From contig NZ_QDAH01000037.1 of the NCBI RefSeq assembly GCF_003075415.1, positions 1-59,322 on the forward strand: a stretch of DNA of 59,322 nucleotides, in the 5' to 3' direction. The translations under genes and the position numbers were made by a program. Positions 26,408-35,408 of this stretch are shown here, piece after piece (position 1 is the first letter of the stretch; every line of letters starts with the position of its first letter). The notes beneath the pieces are model-generated. The model made no database searches and was not told the DNA's origin. It saw only the letters and a list, made by a program, of their open reading frames with translations. The stretch is from Microvirga sp. KLBC 81. Its GTDB lineage: Bacteria > Pseudomonadota > Alphaproteobacteria > Rhizobiales > Beijerinckiaceae.

Positions 26408-27034
26408 CTACTTGTCTTGGCCAAGTCCAACCCCGTTCAAAAAGATCTCTACGGCGGAAGCTACCGCCTTCCGCACTTCTTTGTCTGACGGTGGCGGGCG
26501 GAGTCCAAGAATGACCTGCAGATGCAGGTTGTCGCGGATCATGCCAACAAAATGCCCGGCTGCGCGCTGGCAATCATCCGTCCGGATTTCCCCTCGTTCC
26601 TTCGCGAGTTCAAGCACGTCAGCGAGCTGGGCCGCGGCTCGGCCCGGTCCTTGTTCATAGAACGACTTCACAAGATCAGGGAAGCGATTGGCCTCGGTGA
26701 CGGCAATTCGATAGACGCCGATCACGGTGGGGGACATGTAAATGTCCATGAGGTGCTGACCGAATGCTGTCAGCGTTTCCCGTAAGCCGCGCCCCTCGAT
26801 CTCCTCGATCGCCAAGCTCGACAACGCCATGTCCGCGCTACTTGTGACGATAGCCGAGAACAGGCCCTCCTTGCTGCCAAACTCACTGTAGATGTTGCGC
26901 TTCGATCCACCGGCGCGCTCGATGATCGCATCGATGCTTGTCGCTGCGTAGCCTTGCTCAAAAAAGACCTCGGCAGCCGCTTGTAAAAGGGCTTCCCGGC
27001 GGCTGCTTGGCCGCCCTGACTTTACTGCAAGCAA
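26408..27034 (-). CDS. TetR-family repressor of the adjacent EmrAB operon
   Basis: 208 residues. The DNA-binding domain is at the N-terminus (RREALLQAAAEVFFEQGYAA, IIERAGGSKRNIYSEFGSKE). The ligand domain resembles the AefR/TetR_C type (FGQHLMDIYMSPTVIGVYRI). It starts at a TTG (LLAVKSGRP). It is divergent from the HlyD/MFS pair, and a palindrome GGTAAC-N4-GTTACC lies 38 bp upstream of its start, with two more beside the efflux promoter. It very likely represses both itself and the pump. Confidence 0.9.
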   Translation of the reverse strand: MLAVKSGRPSSRREALLQAAAEVFFEQGYAATSIDAIIERAGGSKRNIYSEFGSKEGLFSAIVTSSADMALSSLAIEEIEGRGLRETLTAFGQHLMDIYMSPTVIGVYRIAVTEANRFPDLVKSFYEQGPGRAAAQLADVLELAKERGEIRTDDCQRAAGHFVGMIRDNLHLQVILGLRPPPSDKEVRKAVASAVEIFLNGVGLGQDK

Positions 27035-27071
27035 AATCTTTGAACCCCATCTTTCGACGTCTGCTCTTCGT

Positions 27072-27087
27072 GGTAACGTGCGTTACC
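27072..27087. promoter_or_regulatory. TetR operator O1
   Basis: A perfect 6-4-6 palindrome, GGTAAC-GTGC-GTTACC, just upstream of the tetR start. It shares its arms with O2 and O3, so autoregulation is likely. Confidence 0.75.
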
Positions 27088-27304
27088 GCGCTTGTCAACA
27101 GTGGCGCTGTCTTCTGGCTATCCTAGACTTCGGCTTAGTTCTCATAGACCTATCGAGTAGACGCCCACACCGCAGGATCAATAGCGTGATCTCTGTTGCG
27201 CGGAGCATGCTTCGGCAGCAATGCACTGAAAGAGACCATCAGGGAGATCGCGCCTGGCAGCCGCAGTAAATACGACTGCGGCTGCACCGTGAGGCAACAT
27301 CTTC

Positions 27305-27354
27305 TTGACTGGTAACTGTCATTACCATATGAGTGGTTGGTAACACCTATTACC
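27305..27354 (+). promoter_or_regulatory. emrA promoter with operators O2 and O3
   Basis: A -35 box TTGACT (27305-27310) and -10 box TATGAG (27328-27333) are spaced by 17 bp. The spacer is filled almost exactly by operator O2, GGTAAC-TGTC-ATTACC (27311-27326). O3, GGTAAC-ACCT-ATTACC (27339-27354), covers the probable transcription start and ends just before GGAGGGCGCC and the ATG. Occupation of either site should block RNA polymerase. Confidence 0.75.
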
Positions 27355-27364
27355 GGAGGGCGCC

Positions 27365-28399
27365 ATGGCGCAGCTCAGCAAGAAAAAGCGGATCGGCCTG
27401 CTGTTGTGCCTCGGCGCCGTGGTGGTCCCCGCTGCAGGATGGGCCTGGGCTCGCTCGAACGACGAGACGTCGACCGACAATGCGTACATCCGCGGAGACG
27501 TGACCTCCCTCGCCCCGAGGATTGCGGGCTACGTTACGGCAGTCGAAATAGAGGACAACCAGACGGTCCGGGCGGGTGACGTTTTGTTCCAGATCGACGA
27601 TCGGGACTATCGTGCACGGCTTGCGCAAGCGGTGGCCAATATTGAAGCGGCTCAAGCTCGCCTGACCAATGTCGATGCGGAGACCGAGCTTCAGCATGCT
27701 CTCATCCAGCAGGCGGAAGCCCAGAAGCAATCGGCTGTGGCCGAGTTGAACCGCGCGACCAAAGCCTCGGACCGCCACCGCCAGCTGATCCGCAGCAACG
27801 CCATCAGCCAGGCTCAGATCGATGAAAGCGACGCGGCGCGAGCGCGGGCGGAGGCAGGAGTCACAGCGGCGGCAGCAACGGTAGAAGCTCAGCAGCGCCG
27901 CATTGCTGTCCTAGCCACGCAGCGCGAAGCGGCCGTAGCGGCCGTCGCGCAGGCCCAGGCTGCACGCGATCTCACCCAGATTGATCTCGACAACACCGTT
28001 GTCCGTGCGCCAGTCGGCGGCGTAATCGGCAACCGCCAGGTTCGCGTCGGCCGGCTTGTCGCGCCGGGCGCTGCCTTGCTCGATATCGTTCCGGTCACCG
28101 ATGTATGGGTCGTGGCGAACTTCAAGGAAACCCAACTCGAACATATCCGGCCAGGTCAGCGCGCCCGGATCACGGTCGATGGCTATCCGAACGAGGCGCT
28201 TGAAGGTGTCGTGGACAGCTTTGCGCCCGGAAGTGGGTCTGCCTTCAGCTTGCTTCCCGCGGACAATGCGACAGGCAATTTCGTTCGTGTCGTCCAGCGC
28301 GTCCCGGTCAAGATCCGGTTCGCCAATAATCCGTTGCCCGGCCGCCTCGTGCCTGGCCTGTCCGCGCGCGTCGAGATCACCGAAGGAAGCGGCTCATGA
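27365..28399 (+). CDS. EmrA-like HlyD-family membrane fusion protein
   Basis: 344 residues. One N-terminal membrane anchor (GLLLCLGAVVVPAAGWAWA), the STDNAYIRGDVTSLAPRIAG motif that opens the barrel-lipoyl domain, a long coiled-coil hairpin (about residues 90-205), and the second lipoyl half with NTVVRAPVGGVIGNRQVRVG. LLPADNATGNFVRVVQRVPV is typical of EmrA. It links the inner-membrane MFS pump to an outer-membrane channel, probably a TolC homologue elsewhere. Stop overlaps the MFS start by 4 bp (ATGA). Confidence 0.92.
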   Translation: MAQLSKKKRIGLLLCLGAVVVPAAGWAWARSNDETSTDNAYIRGDVTSLAPRIAGYVTAVEIEDNQTVRAGDVLFQIDDRDYRARLAQAVANIEAAQARLTNVDAETELQHALIQQAEAQKQSAVAELNRATKASDRHRQLIRSNAISQAQIDESDAARARAEAGVTAAAATVEAQQRRIAVLATQREAAVAAVAQAQAARDLTQIDLDNTVVRAPVGGVIGNRQVRVGRLVAPGAALLDIVPVTDVWVVANFKETQLEHIRPGQRARITVDGYPNEALEGVVDSFAPGSGSAFSLLPADNATGNFVRVVQRVPVKIRFANNPLPGRLVPGLSARVEITEGSGS

Positions 28400-30060
28400 C
28401 CATGGCAGTCGTCTCCCTGCCGAGCCGCGACAAGCCTGCGACAGGTGTCCTTCTTGTTACAGGCATCGTGCTTGCCGCGCTGACGGAGGCGATCGCCAGC
28501 ACCGTCCTGTCGCTCGGGCGGGGCGATATCATCGGCGACACCTATGCCACGCCGGATGAATTCGCCTGGCTGGATGTTGGATACACCGCTTTCAAGCTGA
28601 TCGGGTTCATCGCTGCTCCTTGGCTGATGACCCGGATCAACCCGCGCAGCCTGATCATTGGGGCGACCCTCGTCATGGGCACAGCCTGCGGTTTGGCCGC
28701 CCTCACGGCTCGGTTGGACCTGCTCGTCGCGCTTCGCATCTTCCAGGGCTTGTCTGGCGGCATCCTCCTTGTTGGGGGGCAGGCAATTATTTTTCTCGCC
28801 TATCCGCGGTCCCATCAACCGATCCTGCAGGCTCTGTTTGCGGTAGGGTCGGTCGTTGCGCCCGCGACGATCGCCCCTGCCCTTCAGGGCTGGTTGCTCG
28901 ATGCCCACTCCTGGACATGGATCTTCTTCAGTGTCGTTCCGGTAGCTCTGGCGGCCGCCGGGCTGCTGCTGATTGCCGACGGTGCAATTCCTAGTAAGAT
29001 CACGCGTCGTCCGTTCGATTGGATGGGCTTCTCGCTGATCTCCATCACACTCTTCTGCTTCACCTACGTGCTCAGTCAGGGCAGCCGATGGGACTGGTTC
29101 GAGGAACCACGCATCCTGTGGCTGACCGTGGCTGGCACAGCCACACTGCTGGCCTTTCTTGGCCACCAAATCATGACCAAGGGCCAAGGCCTGCTCGATT
29201 TTACCGTGTTCCGGTCGGATGATTTCACCTTTGCCTTCATCGTCAGCTTTGTTGCCGGCGCCGCATTGTTCGGAAGCGCGTTCCTGATCCCCTCCTTTGC
29301 CGTATCCGTCCTCGCGTTCACGCCGACCGATGCCGGCCTGCTCTTACTGCCAAGTGGCGCATTGTTCATAAGCGCGCTCCTGATTGCCGCCGTCCTCATC
29401 CAGGTGCGTCGTGTTCCTCCGTTCGCCACGGTGCCATTCGGCATTCTGCTGATCATGGTGGCGATGTGGATGCTGTCCGGCTCGACCAGCGAAAGCGGCG
29501 CGGACGACATGATGGCGGCCATCCTGCTGCGCGGCTTTGGCCTCGGCTTCCTGTTTTTGTCGATCACCCTGATTGCCTTCAGCAATCTCACCGGCAGCAA
29601 CCTCGCGTCCGGCATTGGCCTCTTCAATACGGGTCGCCAGCTTGGCGGTCTGATGGGCGTCGCCGGGCTCCAGACCCTGATCGAGCATAACGTCACCGCC
29701 AATATTGCGGTGCTTGGCTCCCACGTCGCGGCAGGCGTTCCTGTGATCAGCGAGCGGTTAACGACCACGACAGCCATGCTGGTAGCAAAAGGCATGGACG
29801 CCGTCGCGGCTAGCCGCGCCGCCATGAGTCTGCTGGGCCGGGTCGTTGTAGGTCAGTCCACCGTGATTGCCTTCGACACGGCGTTCACTGCCGTCGCCCT
29901 GCTTTTTGTCATCGCCGCGCCCGTGCTGGTGACCATCAAGATCGGCCTGCACAGATACGCGAAATCGCACGCTGCGAATTCAATGGGGACAGTTGAGTTA
30001 CATTCCCGGCCACCGGTCAAACAACAGGCGGAGAAGATACCTCTTCAGGCGTTCGGCTGA
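28396..30060 (+). CDS. EmrB/QacA-type MFS efflux pump (DHA2 family)
   Basis: 554 residues with about 14 membrane segments. LRIFQGLSGGILLVGGQAII corresponds to the motif-C/antiporter region of DHA2 drug exporters. The protein starts with a short cytoplasmic end and LLVTGIVLAALTEAIASTVL. It should expel hydrophobic drugs or similar compounds with proton exchange, together with the HlyD partner just upstream. Translationally coupled to it. Confidence 0.9.
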   Translation: MTMAVVSLPSRDKPATGVLLVTGIVLAALTEAIASTVLSLGRGDIIGDTYATPDEFAWLDVGYTAFKLIGFIAAPWLMTRINPRSLIIGATLVMGTACGLAALTARLDLLVALRIFQGLSGGILLVGGQAIIFLAYPRSHQPILQALFAVGSVVAPATIAPALQGWLLDAHSWTWIFFSVVPVALAAAGLLLIADGAIPSKITRRPFDWMGFSLISITLFCFTYVLSQGSRWDWFEEPRILWLTVAGTATLLAFLGHQIMTKGQGLLDFTVFRSDDFTFAFIVSFVAGAALFGSAFLIPSFAVSVLAFTPTDAGLLLLPSGALFISALLIAAVLIQVRRVPPFATVPFGILLIMVAMWMLSGSTSESGADDMMAAILLRGFGLGFLFLSITLIAFSNLTGSNLASGIGLFNTGRQLGGLMGVAGLQTLIEHNVTANIAVLGSHVAAGVPVISERLTTTTAMLVAKGMDAVAASRAAMSLLGRVVVGQSTVIAFDTAFTAVALLFVIAAPVLVTIKIGLHRYAKSHAANSMGTVELHSRPPVKQQAEKIPLQAFG

Positions 30061-30153
30061 GACTACGGAAGCCGACTCAACAACGGTCGACCCACTGGAG
30101 GCCCAGATCGCGAACCTGTGCCCCCTCCACGCAGGCTCCATCAGCATCCCGCC

Positions 30154-30180
30154 GGGCCCTGGCCGCCGCAGCCAGGGCCC
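30154..30180 (+). terminator. strong hairpin after the efflux operon
   Basis: GGGCCCTGGC and GCCAGGGCCC form a perfect 10 bp GC stem with a 7-base loop, about 95 bp beyond the MFS stop and before the next TetR gene. No T-run follows, so it may be a terminator of low dependence on uridines or a protective structure. Confidence 0.5.
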
Positions 30181-30215
30181 ACTCGTAACCACGTCACAGG
30201 TGTCTAGGATGGATC

Positions 30216-30869
30216 ATGCTCGATAACATTCCTTCTGTGAGTAAGGGACCAATCTCTGATCTTCGGAGCATCCGCAAGAAGCGCCAGATCCTCGACGGCG
30301 CGCGACAGATCTTTCTCCTGAACGGCTATGCGGAAACCAGCATGGAAGAGATCGCCGTCCAGGCGGGAGTCTCGAAGGGCACGCTTTACAACCACTTCGA
30401 CAACAAGGACGACCTGTTCAAGTCGCTGATCGATGCGGAAGCATCGCGCATTGCACGAAAACTGCCTTCCCCTAATCTGGAGGATCCCAACTCAGCCTCT
30501 GCTCTGATGCCGATCGGGATTGCCATTCTTCAGGTCATGGAAGCCCCGACTACGGTGTCGACACTGCGCCTGGTCATCGGCTCGCTGGGCCGTTTCCCCA
30601 GGCTAGGCGAGGAGTTCCTGACGCGAAGCCTTGGTAAGACGGTCGAATGGATTGCGGAGTACCTCGGTACTCATGGAGCTGCTAGTGGCATCCAGATCCA
30701 GGACAGCTATGCCGCAGCGGAGCAGTTCACGAGGTGGTGTCTGGCACATGCGGTGGAGCGTGTTCTCTTGCCCGACCAGCCCCGGGATACAGGCGCGGAT
30801 TGCTCCGCATGGGTAGAGCAGGCGCTTTGCGCATCAGGCATCTCAACCGGTGCGCATAATCATGCGTGA
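30216..30869 (+). CDS. TetR-family regulator
   Basis: 217 residues. The N-terminal HTH is RQILDGARQIFLLNGYAETS, IAVQAGVSKGTLYNHFDNKD. The C-terminal part resembles TetR_C_7/AefR-like domains (LRLVIGSLGRFPRLGEEFLT). It lies downstream of the EmrAB operon, about 155 bp after the MFS stop, in the same direction. It could be a second regulator of efflux or control something else; no adjacent palindrome was found. Confidence 0.88.
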   Translation: MLDNIPSVSKGPISDLRSIRKKRQILDGARQIFLLNGYAETSMEEIAVQAGVSKGTLYNHFDNKDDLFKSLIDAEASRIARKLPSPNLEDPNSASALMPIGIAILQVMEAPTTVSTLRLVIGSLGRFPRLGEEFLTRSLGKTVEWIAEYLGTHGAASGIQIQDSYAAAEQFTRWCLAHAVERVLLPDQPRDTGADCSAWVEQALCASGISTGAHNHA

Positions 30870-31336
30870 TATCCCGTCAGCTTCAACTCATCATCGCCCT
30901 AGCGATCTCCTGCGGCACCCTTCACATCGCCATCTAGCCAGACACTGGGACATTGGACTATCCGTTTGCACTCGAGCGAATGGCTGGCGGGGTACATTGG
31001 CCGCTGGATGTCTGGTCGCTGCATTGATTGTTGGTTTCGCAGTCCAAGCTGACGAGCTCGACCCTCTGATCGTTTCTGAGGAGGCGAGAGTTCTGAACGA
31101 TCAATGGCAGGTGTGCGCCGCGACCTTCATAAAAGGAAGACTTCAGGCGAACCAGCCGGCGGAGAAGCTTGCAGAGCAAGCACTTGATCGATGCCGTGCA
31201 AGACAGGACAGTCTGAACCGCTTCTTGATCAAGAGAATTGGGGGGGACGAGCGCCAGCAATGTGGTCGTGCTCCTGCGCGAGAAGTATCAGTCCGGGTTG
31301 ATTGCAGCCATCGCCGAGCTGAGAACACGCGATTAG
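30850..31336 (+). pseudogene. hypothetical exported protein with homopolymer frameshift
   Basis: A hydrophobic leader (LAAGCLVAALIVGFAVQA) is followed by a helical region, VSEEARVLNDQWQVCAATFI and LAEQALDRCRARQDSLNRFL, with a Cys pair. The frame is lost at a run of seven G (31240-31246). With six G the reading continues SASNVVVLLREKYQSGLIAA and ends naturally at TAG (31334-31336). The N-terminal boundary is unclear because the frame overlaps the upstream TetR end. The family is unknown to me. It may be a true pseudogene or a sequencing error. Confidence 0.5.
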
Positions 31337-31397
31337 TCCTGCTCGGCTGGCCGCTTGACGGCGTCAAGACGTGTGGGTCGGTTTGATAGCGGTCCGG

Positions 31398-32039
31398 TCA
31401 GCTCGCCGCTTGCCACTGGTTGATGACCTCAACGGGATAGATCAACATGATGATGTTGAGGATGAGGTTGTCCCGGATCCAGTATCCGACGATCAGCTCC
31501 ATGAGCAGAGCGATCATCACCGTCAGCCAAACCGGCCAGATGCGGGCAAGCCAGAAGCCGGCGATCATCGCGGCGATGTCCATGATCGAGTTGATAACAC
31601 TGTCACCATAATAGTTGAGAGCGATATTCGTCGCCCGGTAGCGTTCGATGACCGTGTTCGTGTTCTCAGCAATCTCCCACGCGCACTCGACGCCGAGAGC
31701 CACCAGGAGCGCCACGCCCAGCGGCAGCGACCGCCCTCGCACCAAGCCGGCGAGCCACGTGGCACCATAAAACAGGAAGCCATGGATGATGTGGGATGGA
31801 GTGTACCAGTCCGTCAGGTGCTGGGAATTGCCCGAGTCGTTGGCCGTCCCATGCCACAGCTCGATCGTTCCGCAGGTGCAAATCGGCGTCCGGCCCATGG
31901 CGAGCAGGACGCCAGCCGTGAGCGCAAGCAGGCACAGGGCAACACCAGTATAAAGCATGGTCCGTGCACCAGCAGGCTTGTCCACCCCAGTCGCGGCGGC
32001 TGCAGTGCAGGCGTTCTCGGTTCCTTGCAATAACGTCAT
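31398..32039 (-). CDS. DUF2585 (UPF0314) family membrane protein
   Basis: 213 residues. [20 protein letters not shown] and [20 protein letters not shown] are strong signatures of the UPF0314 family. [20 protein letters not shown] follows. About five membrane segments. The family is largely alphaproteobacterial and its function unknown. No operon partner is evident: the gene upstream ends 44 bp away on the same strand. Confidence 0.9.
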   Translation of the reverse strand: MTLLQGTENACTAAAATGVDKPAGARTMLYTGVALCLLALTAGVLLAMGRTPICTCGTIELWHGTANDSGNSQHLTDWYTPSHIIHGFLFYGATWLAGLVRGRSLPLGVALLVALGVECAWEIAENTNTVIERYRATNIALNYYGDSVINSIMDIAAMIAGFWLARIWPVWLTVMIALLMELIVGYWIRDNLILNIIMLIYPVEVINQWQAAS

Positions 32040-32082
32040 CTTGCCCTGGCCCAGCTTTCAGAGTTCTGATCGGATTGGCCGC

Positions 32083-33291
32083 TCACCGGTCGATGGGCTC
32101 CAGCGTCGAAGTCGCGGCTTTGAACACGAAGACACCGGGTCCAGCATAGTGCTTCTCCAGCGGGTCTTCGATCTGCGTCTGAAACTTTGAGTAGAGCGCC
32201 ACCATCGCGGTGAAGCGCGCATGCCGGAAGCTGTCGGCCGTCGTCAGCTCCGAGATGTCGACAACGCGGGCCCCGTATCGCCTGGCCGCGGCCTGAACCC
32301 ACGGATCGTGGACATCGTCGGCGCCAACACGCCGGCCACCGGTGATGATACGGGACAGGGTCAAAGCGGTGTCATCGCTCGACACCAGTAGCGTGAGCGG
32401 GCGAGGAAGCCGACCGATGATCTCGAGCTGGCGGACCATGTCGACGACGTCGATATCCGGAGCAGCCAACACGACATTCGAAAACCGTTCGAACAGCGCT
32501 CGACGACGCTCGCGGCTCATTTTTGCCAGCGTCTCCATCGTAAGCCATCCTCCCATGCTGTGTGCAAGCAACACGACCCGCGCGCGTGGCCGCTCAGCCA
32601 GAATTTCGATGGTCCTCGCAAGGCCGTCCGTCGATGCTGATGCCGCCGCTCTGTCCGCGCTATAGCTAAGCGTCCTTGCCTTGGACGGCCAGGCGAAGAG
32701 CACCGCGACCCGGTTATCGTGGGCATCCGCGGCGATCTGGGCGAGGCGATAAACTGTTTCCTGAAAGCTGTTATTGTATCCGTGAACGAAAAGCCGAATG
32801 GACCGTCCGTTGCCCTCCTCGCCGGTGATGCCGGATCGGAACTCGGCCTCCGAAAGGCGCGCCGATTCGATCATGACGAAATCAGTGGCGGGATTAGGTG
32901 GATCACCTGGCCACTCGATCGCATCGGTTTTGTGCGTTGGTGGGATTGAGATCACGTACCGGGCGAAGCGAAGTGTCTGCGATTGACCGCTGTTGAATGC
33001 AGTTGCCGATCCAGGCTCTGGCGTTCGCAGTGTCGCGACAAAGATGGTGACGTTCCTGTCGCCACGCTTCGCTCCAGATGACTCCAGGATCTTGGGTCCA
33101 GGCCGTGAAACGCACGCAACGAGCGCAACGACGAGCGTGATGGCCAGGCCCCATCGAGCCAAGGAGGCTGGCCAGACCCCGATGTCATGGTTCGTCTTGG
33201 TTCGGTCAAGAACCACCTGCCAGCCCTCCCATGGCACTGGATCAAGTACCTCGGAGCAACTGGCGCTCATGCGCTTCGTCGTTCCGAGCAC
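32083..33291 (-). CDS. DUF900-type alpha/beta hydrolase lipoprotein
   Basis: Up to 402 residues; the first about 40 are doubtful, because a lipoprotein-like leader (ITLVVALVACVSRP) starts near residue 46 and a GTG near residue 26 may be the real start. RLFVHGYNNSFQETVYRLAQ and VVLLAHSMGGWLTMETLAKM (Ser nucleophile) define the DUF900 alpha/beta-hydrolase family. It should be anchored in the cell envelope. Substrate unknown. Probably cotranscribed with the DUF2585 gene. Confidence 0.85.
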   Translation of the reverse strand: MLGTTKRMSASCSEVLDPVPWEGWQVVLDRTKTNHDIGVWPASLARWGLAITLVVALVACVSRPGPKILESSGAKRGDRNVTIFVATLRTPEPGSATAFNSGQSQTLRFARYVISIPPTHKTDAIEWPGDPPNPATDFVMIESARLSEAEFRSGITGEEGNGRSIRLFVHGYNNSFQETVYRLAQIAADAHDNRVAVLFAWPSKARTLSYSADRAAASASTDGLARTIEILAERPRARVVLLAHSMGGWLTMETLAKMSRERRRALFERFSNVVLAAPDIDVVDMVRQLEIIGRLPRPLTLLVSSDDTALTLSRIITGGRRVGADDVHDPWVQAAARRYGARVVDISELTTADSFRHARFTAMVALYSKFQTQIEDPLEKHYAGPGVFVFKAATSTLEPIDR

Positions 33292-33513
33292 TATCTTTCA
33301 ATATCGGAAAGCAGTCGGCTATCGACCGAAGGGAGATACACTCCTATGCCAAAGCACAGGGCGCCCTAAACGTCTTGATAGCACGCCTTAGCACAGCCTA
33401 ACGGATGCCTGCGTAGGATAGGCGAGAACGCCGGACTCTTCCATTCTCCTCACACCAACCACCTCTGCCGGGAACAGACAGGCGAACTGGGATTAGACGA
33501 AAAGGAGATGGAT

Positions 33514-33771
33514 ATGAAAAATGAAGCACCAAACAAGGAATTGGAGTGGACCAATCTGGTTCTCGGCATCGGCCTGGCCTGCGCCGCCTTGATGTTCACC
33601 GGCGCACCTGCCGCGGCATGGAATGCTGGGATCATCGGCTCGCGGATTGGGCTGTGCTCCGCGATTGCGCTCTACTGCTATGGGGATTGGGTCCAATGGT
33701 CCAATCTCACTCTGAGCTCCTGGGCGGTCGTCGCTCCGTTCCTGCTCGGCTTCGGATCGTATTGGCTTTGA
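33514..33771 (+). CDS. small SPW-repeat-like membrane protein
   Basis: 85 residues with three hydrophobic segments. LEWTNLVLGIGLACAALMF and AWNAGIIGSRIGLCSAIAL resemble the SPW-repeat (W-x-N) pattern of small bacterial membrane proteins. AAAGGAG lies before the ATG at 33514; an ATG two codons upstream is less well placed. Function unknown. Confidence 0.6.
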   Translation: MKNEAPNKELEWTNLVLGIGLACAALMFTGAPAAAWNAGIIGSRIGLCSAIALYCYGDWVQWSNLTLSSWAVVAPFLLGFGSYWL

Positions 33772-33967
33772 CAGCAGAGATATGCTCGTGCGTCCCGTTC
33801 AAAGTCCTAGGCATGCATGCCTCCGTAGCCGGTGACGCCCAGTCTTCGCCGTTGATCGGGTGAGTGACGGCGGGGCGCTCCTGAGGCTCACGCGGAGAAC
33901 ATAGACCGTTCCAGTTTGGGGATCAGACGGTAAACTTGGGAGGCATCCTCTCATTGGGTGAAAGGAT

Positions 33968-34864
33968 ATGGACCGCCTCGAAGCCATGACCGTTCTGCTT
34001 GCCGCTGTAGACCCAGGAAGCCTGTCTGCCGCCGGCCGTTAGCTCCGCCTTCCCTTGGCGACGGTCGGCCGACGGGTTTCGGAGATGGAGGAGCACCTGA
34101 ACATCCGCTTGCTGCTACGTGGTCACCGTAAACTGACACTGACCGACGCTGGGCGCAGCTACGTCGCCTCATGCCGACGGATCATGGAAGACATTGCGGA
34201 GGCCGAACGCACTGCCGCCGGAGAGTATCCGACCCATCGAGGGGAACTGCCCATCAGTGTGCCGCAAGTCATGGCACGCATCCATGTCATGCTCGTCGTT
34301 GCGGAATTTCTGCGGACCTATCCGGACGTTCGCAGGCGCGTGCAGCTGAACGATCGAAACGTGAATCTGCTCGATGAGGATGTCGAGCGCGCGCTGCGCA
34401 TCGGCAAACTGCCCGACAGCAGTATTATTGCTGTGCGTGTTGCGTCGATCCGCTAAGTGCTGTGCGCCAGCCCGGGCTATTTGACAATACGGGATGTGCT
34501 AAAGACGCCAGCCGATCTCCCGGCGCACGACTGTGTGGCATACGAAGATTTAGTGCTTGGGAGCAATTGGGATTTCCATTCGTAAGGAGCCCCGCAGATG
34601 ATACCGATCCTGTCCAGCCTCGTCGTGAACTCAGTTGAGGCGGCAGTTAGCGCCGCAACGGCTGGGGCCGGCATTGCCCGGGTGTTGTCGTACAAGATCG
34701 ACGATTTGGTGAACTCGGGCGCGCTCGTGACATTGCTGGAGGCGTATGAACCCTCGCCTATACCGGTCAGCTTCATCTATCCCAGTCAATGCCAAGTACC
34801 GCTGAAATTTCGCGCCTTCCTGAACTTTTCGATCCCGCGTCTGAGGGAGCGGCTTGGCGCATAG
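33968..34864 (+). pseudogene. LysR-family regulator with three nonsense codons
   Basis: One uninterrupted reading frame of LysR length (298 codons) is broken only by stops: TAG after SLSAAGR near 34040, TAA at 34454-34456 and TAA at about 34582-34584. Between them the LysR HTH (LATVGRRVSEMEEHLNIRLL), the substrate domain (RALRIGKLPDSSI, VLCASPGYLTIRD) and the C-terminus (GAGIARVLSYKIDDLVNSGA) read normally. No frameshift was found. It is not next to its targets; it could be a former regulator of the stress operons. Confidence 0.85.
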
Positions 34865-35408
34865 CCAGCACGGATAATCGTCGAGAAGACGTGTTTCGTA
34901 AGTCGAGATCAAGTCAGCCCTTACACTGGGATCTCCCTGCTCAGGGGATACTTTCAGGTCGGCCAGAGTGTGAACCTGTGGCAGGTCCTGGGCATGAACA
35001 CGTCATGCAACTCTAGCCGCGGCTCCCGCTTTCCAGCCGAGATCATCAATCAGGCGGTCTGGTTGTGTACTGTGTCAGCCTCAGCTCTTCCGACGCATCC
35101 CCGAATGCGGGATGATGCGCATCGAGCGGCTAAGCGGAAATGGCTGAATGTCTGCACCAGATCAAACCGAGCCTTTACGCGAGCCCGTGTGAAGGTCCGC
35201 TCCACTCTGCTCTTGCAGAAGTTCGGCTCAGGTCAGCCCCGTGCCGGAAACAGCCATTTGTTGATCCTAACGTCACGGCCCATCCCATCATTTTGTTCTC
35301 AGTGGTGGACAAGGGCCGATCGTCTGCCGATGGGGAGCAACAACTCTGCGGTCTCCAGCACCGCGACGAGGAGCCGGCCGAGATGACACCGGCCGGCAAC
35401 CATCACGC
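34865..35408. other. degenerate stretch with an IS6-family remnant
   Basis: About 540 bp without an intact gene. The only recognisable part is the IS6 transposase remnant at 35020-35093. Other open frames on both strands have no domain I recognise. Confidence 0.4.
35020..35093 (+). pseudogene. remnant of an IS6-family transposase N-terminus
   Basis: GSRFPAEIINQAVWL is very like the start of IS6/IS26-type transposases (RFPPEII..AVWLYxRFxLSFRD). After a small frame change it continues YCVSLSSSD. The rest is gone and no inverted repeats were found. From recalled consensus only. Confidence 0.45.

Noticed and set aside
34532..34552. GCATAC-GAAG-ATTTAG, close to operator copies D and E
   Set aside because: It lies inside the LysR coding frame (VAYEDLVLG) and is explained by protein coding; probably chance.
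33968..34864. Stop-codon recoding as an explanation for the LysR and isochorismatase stops
   Set aside because: All other genes here use TAA, TAG and TGA as normal stops and the affected genes sit among clear pseudogenes; decay is simpler.
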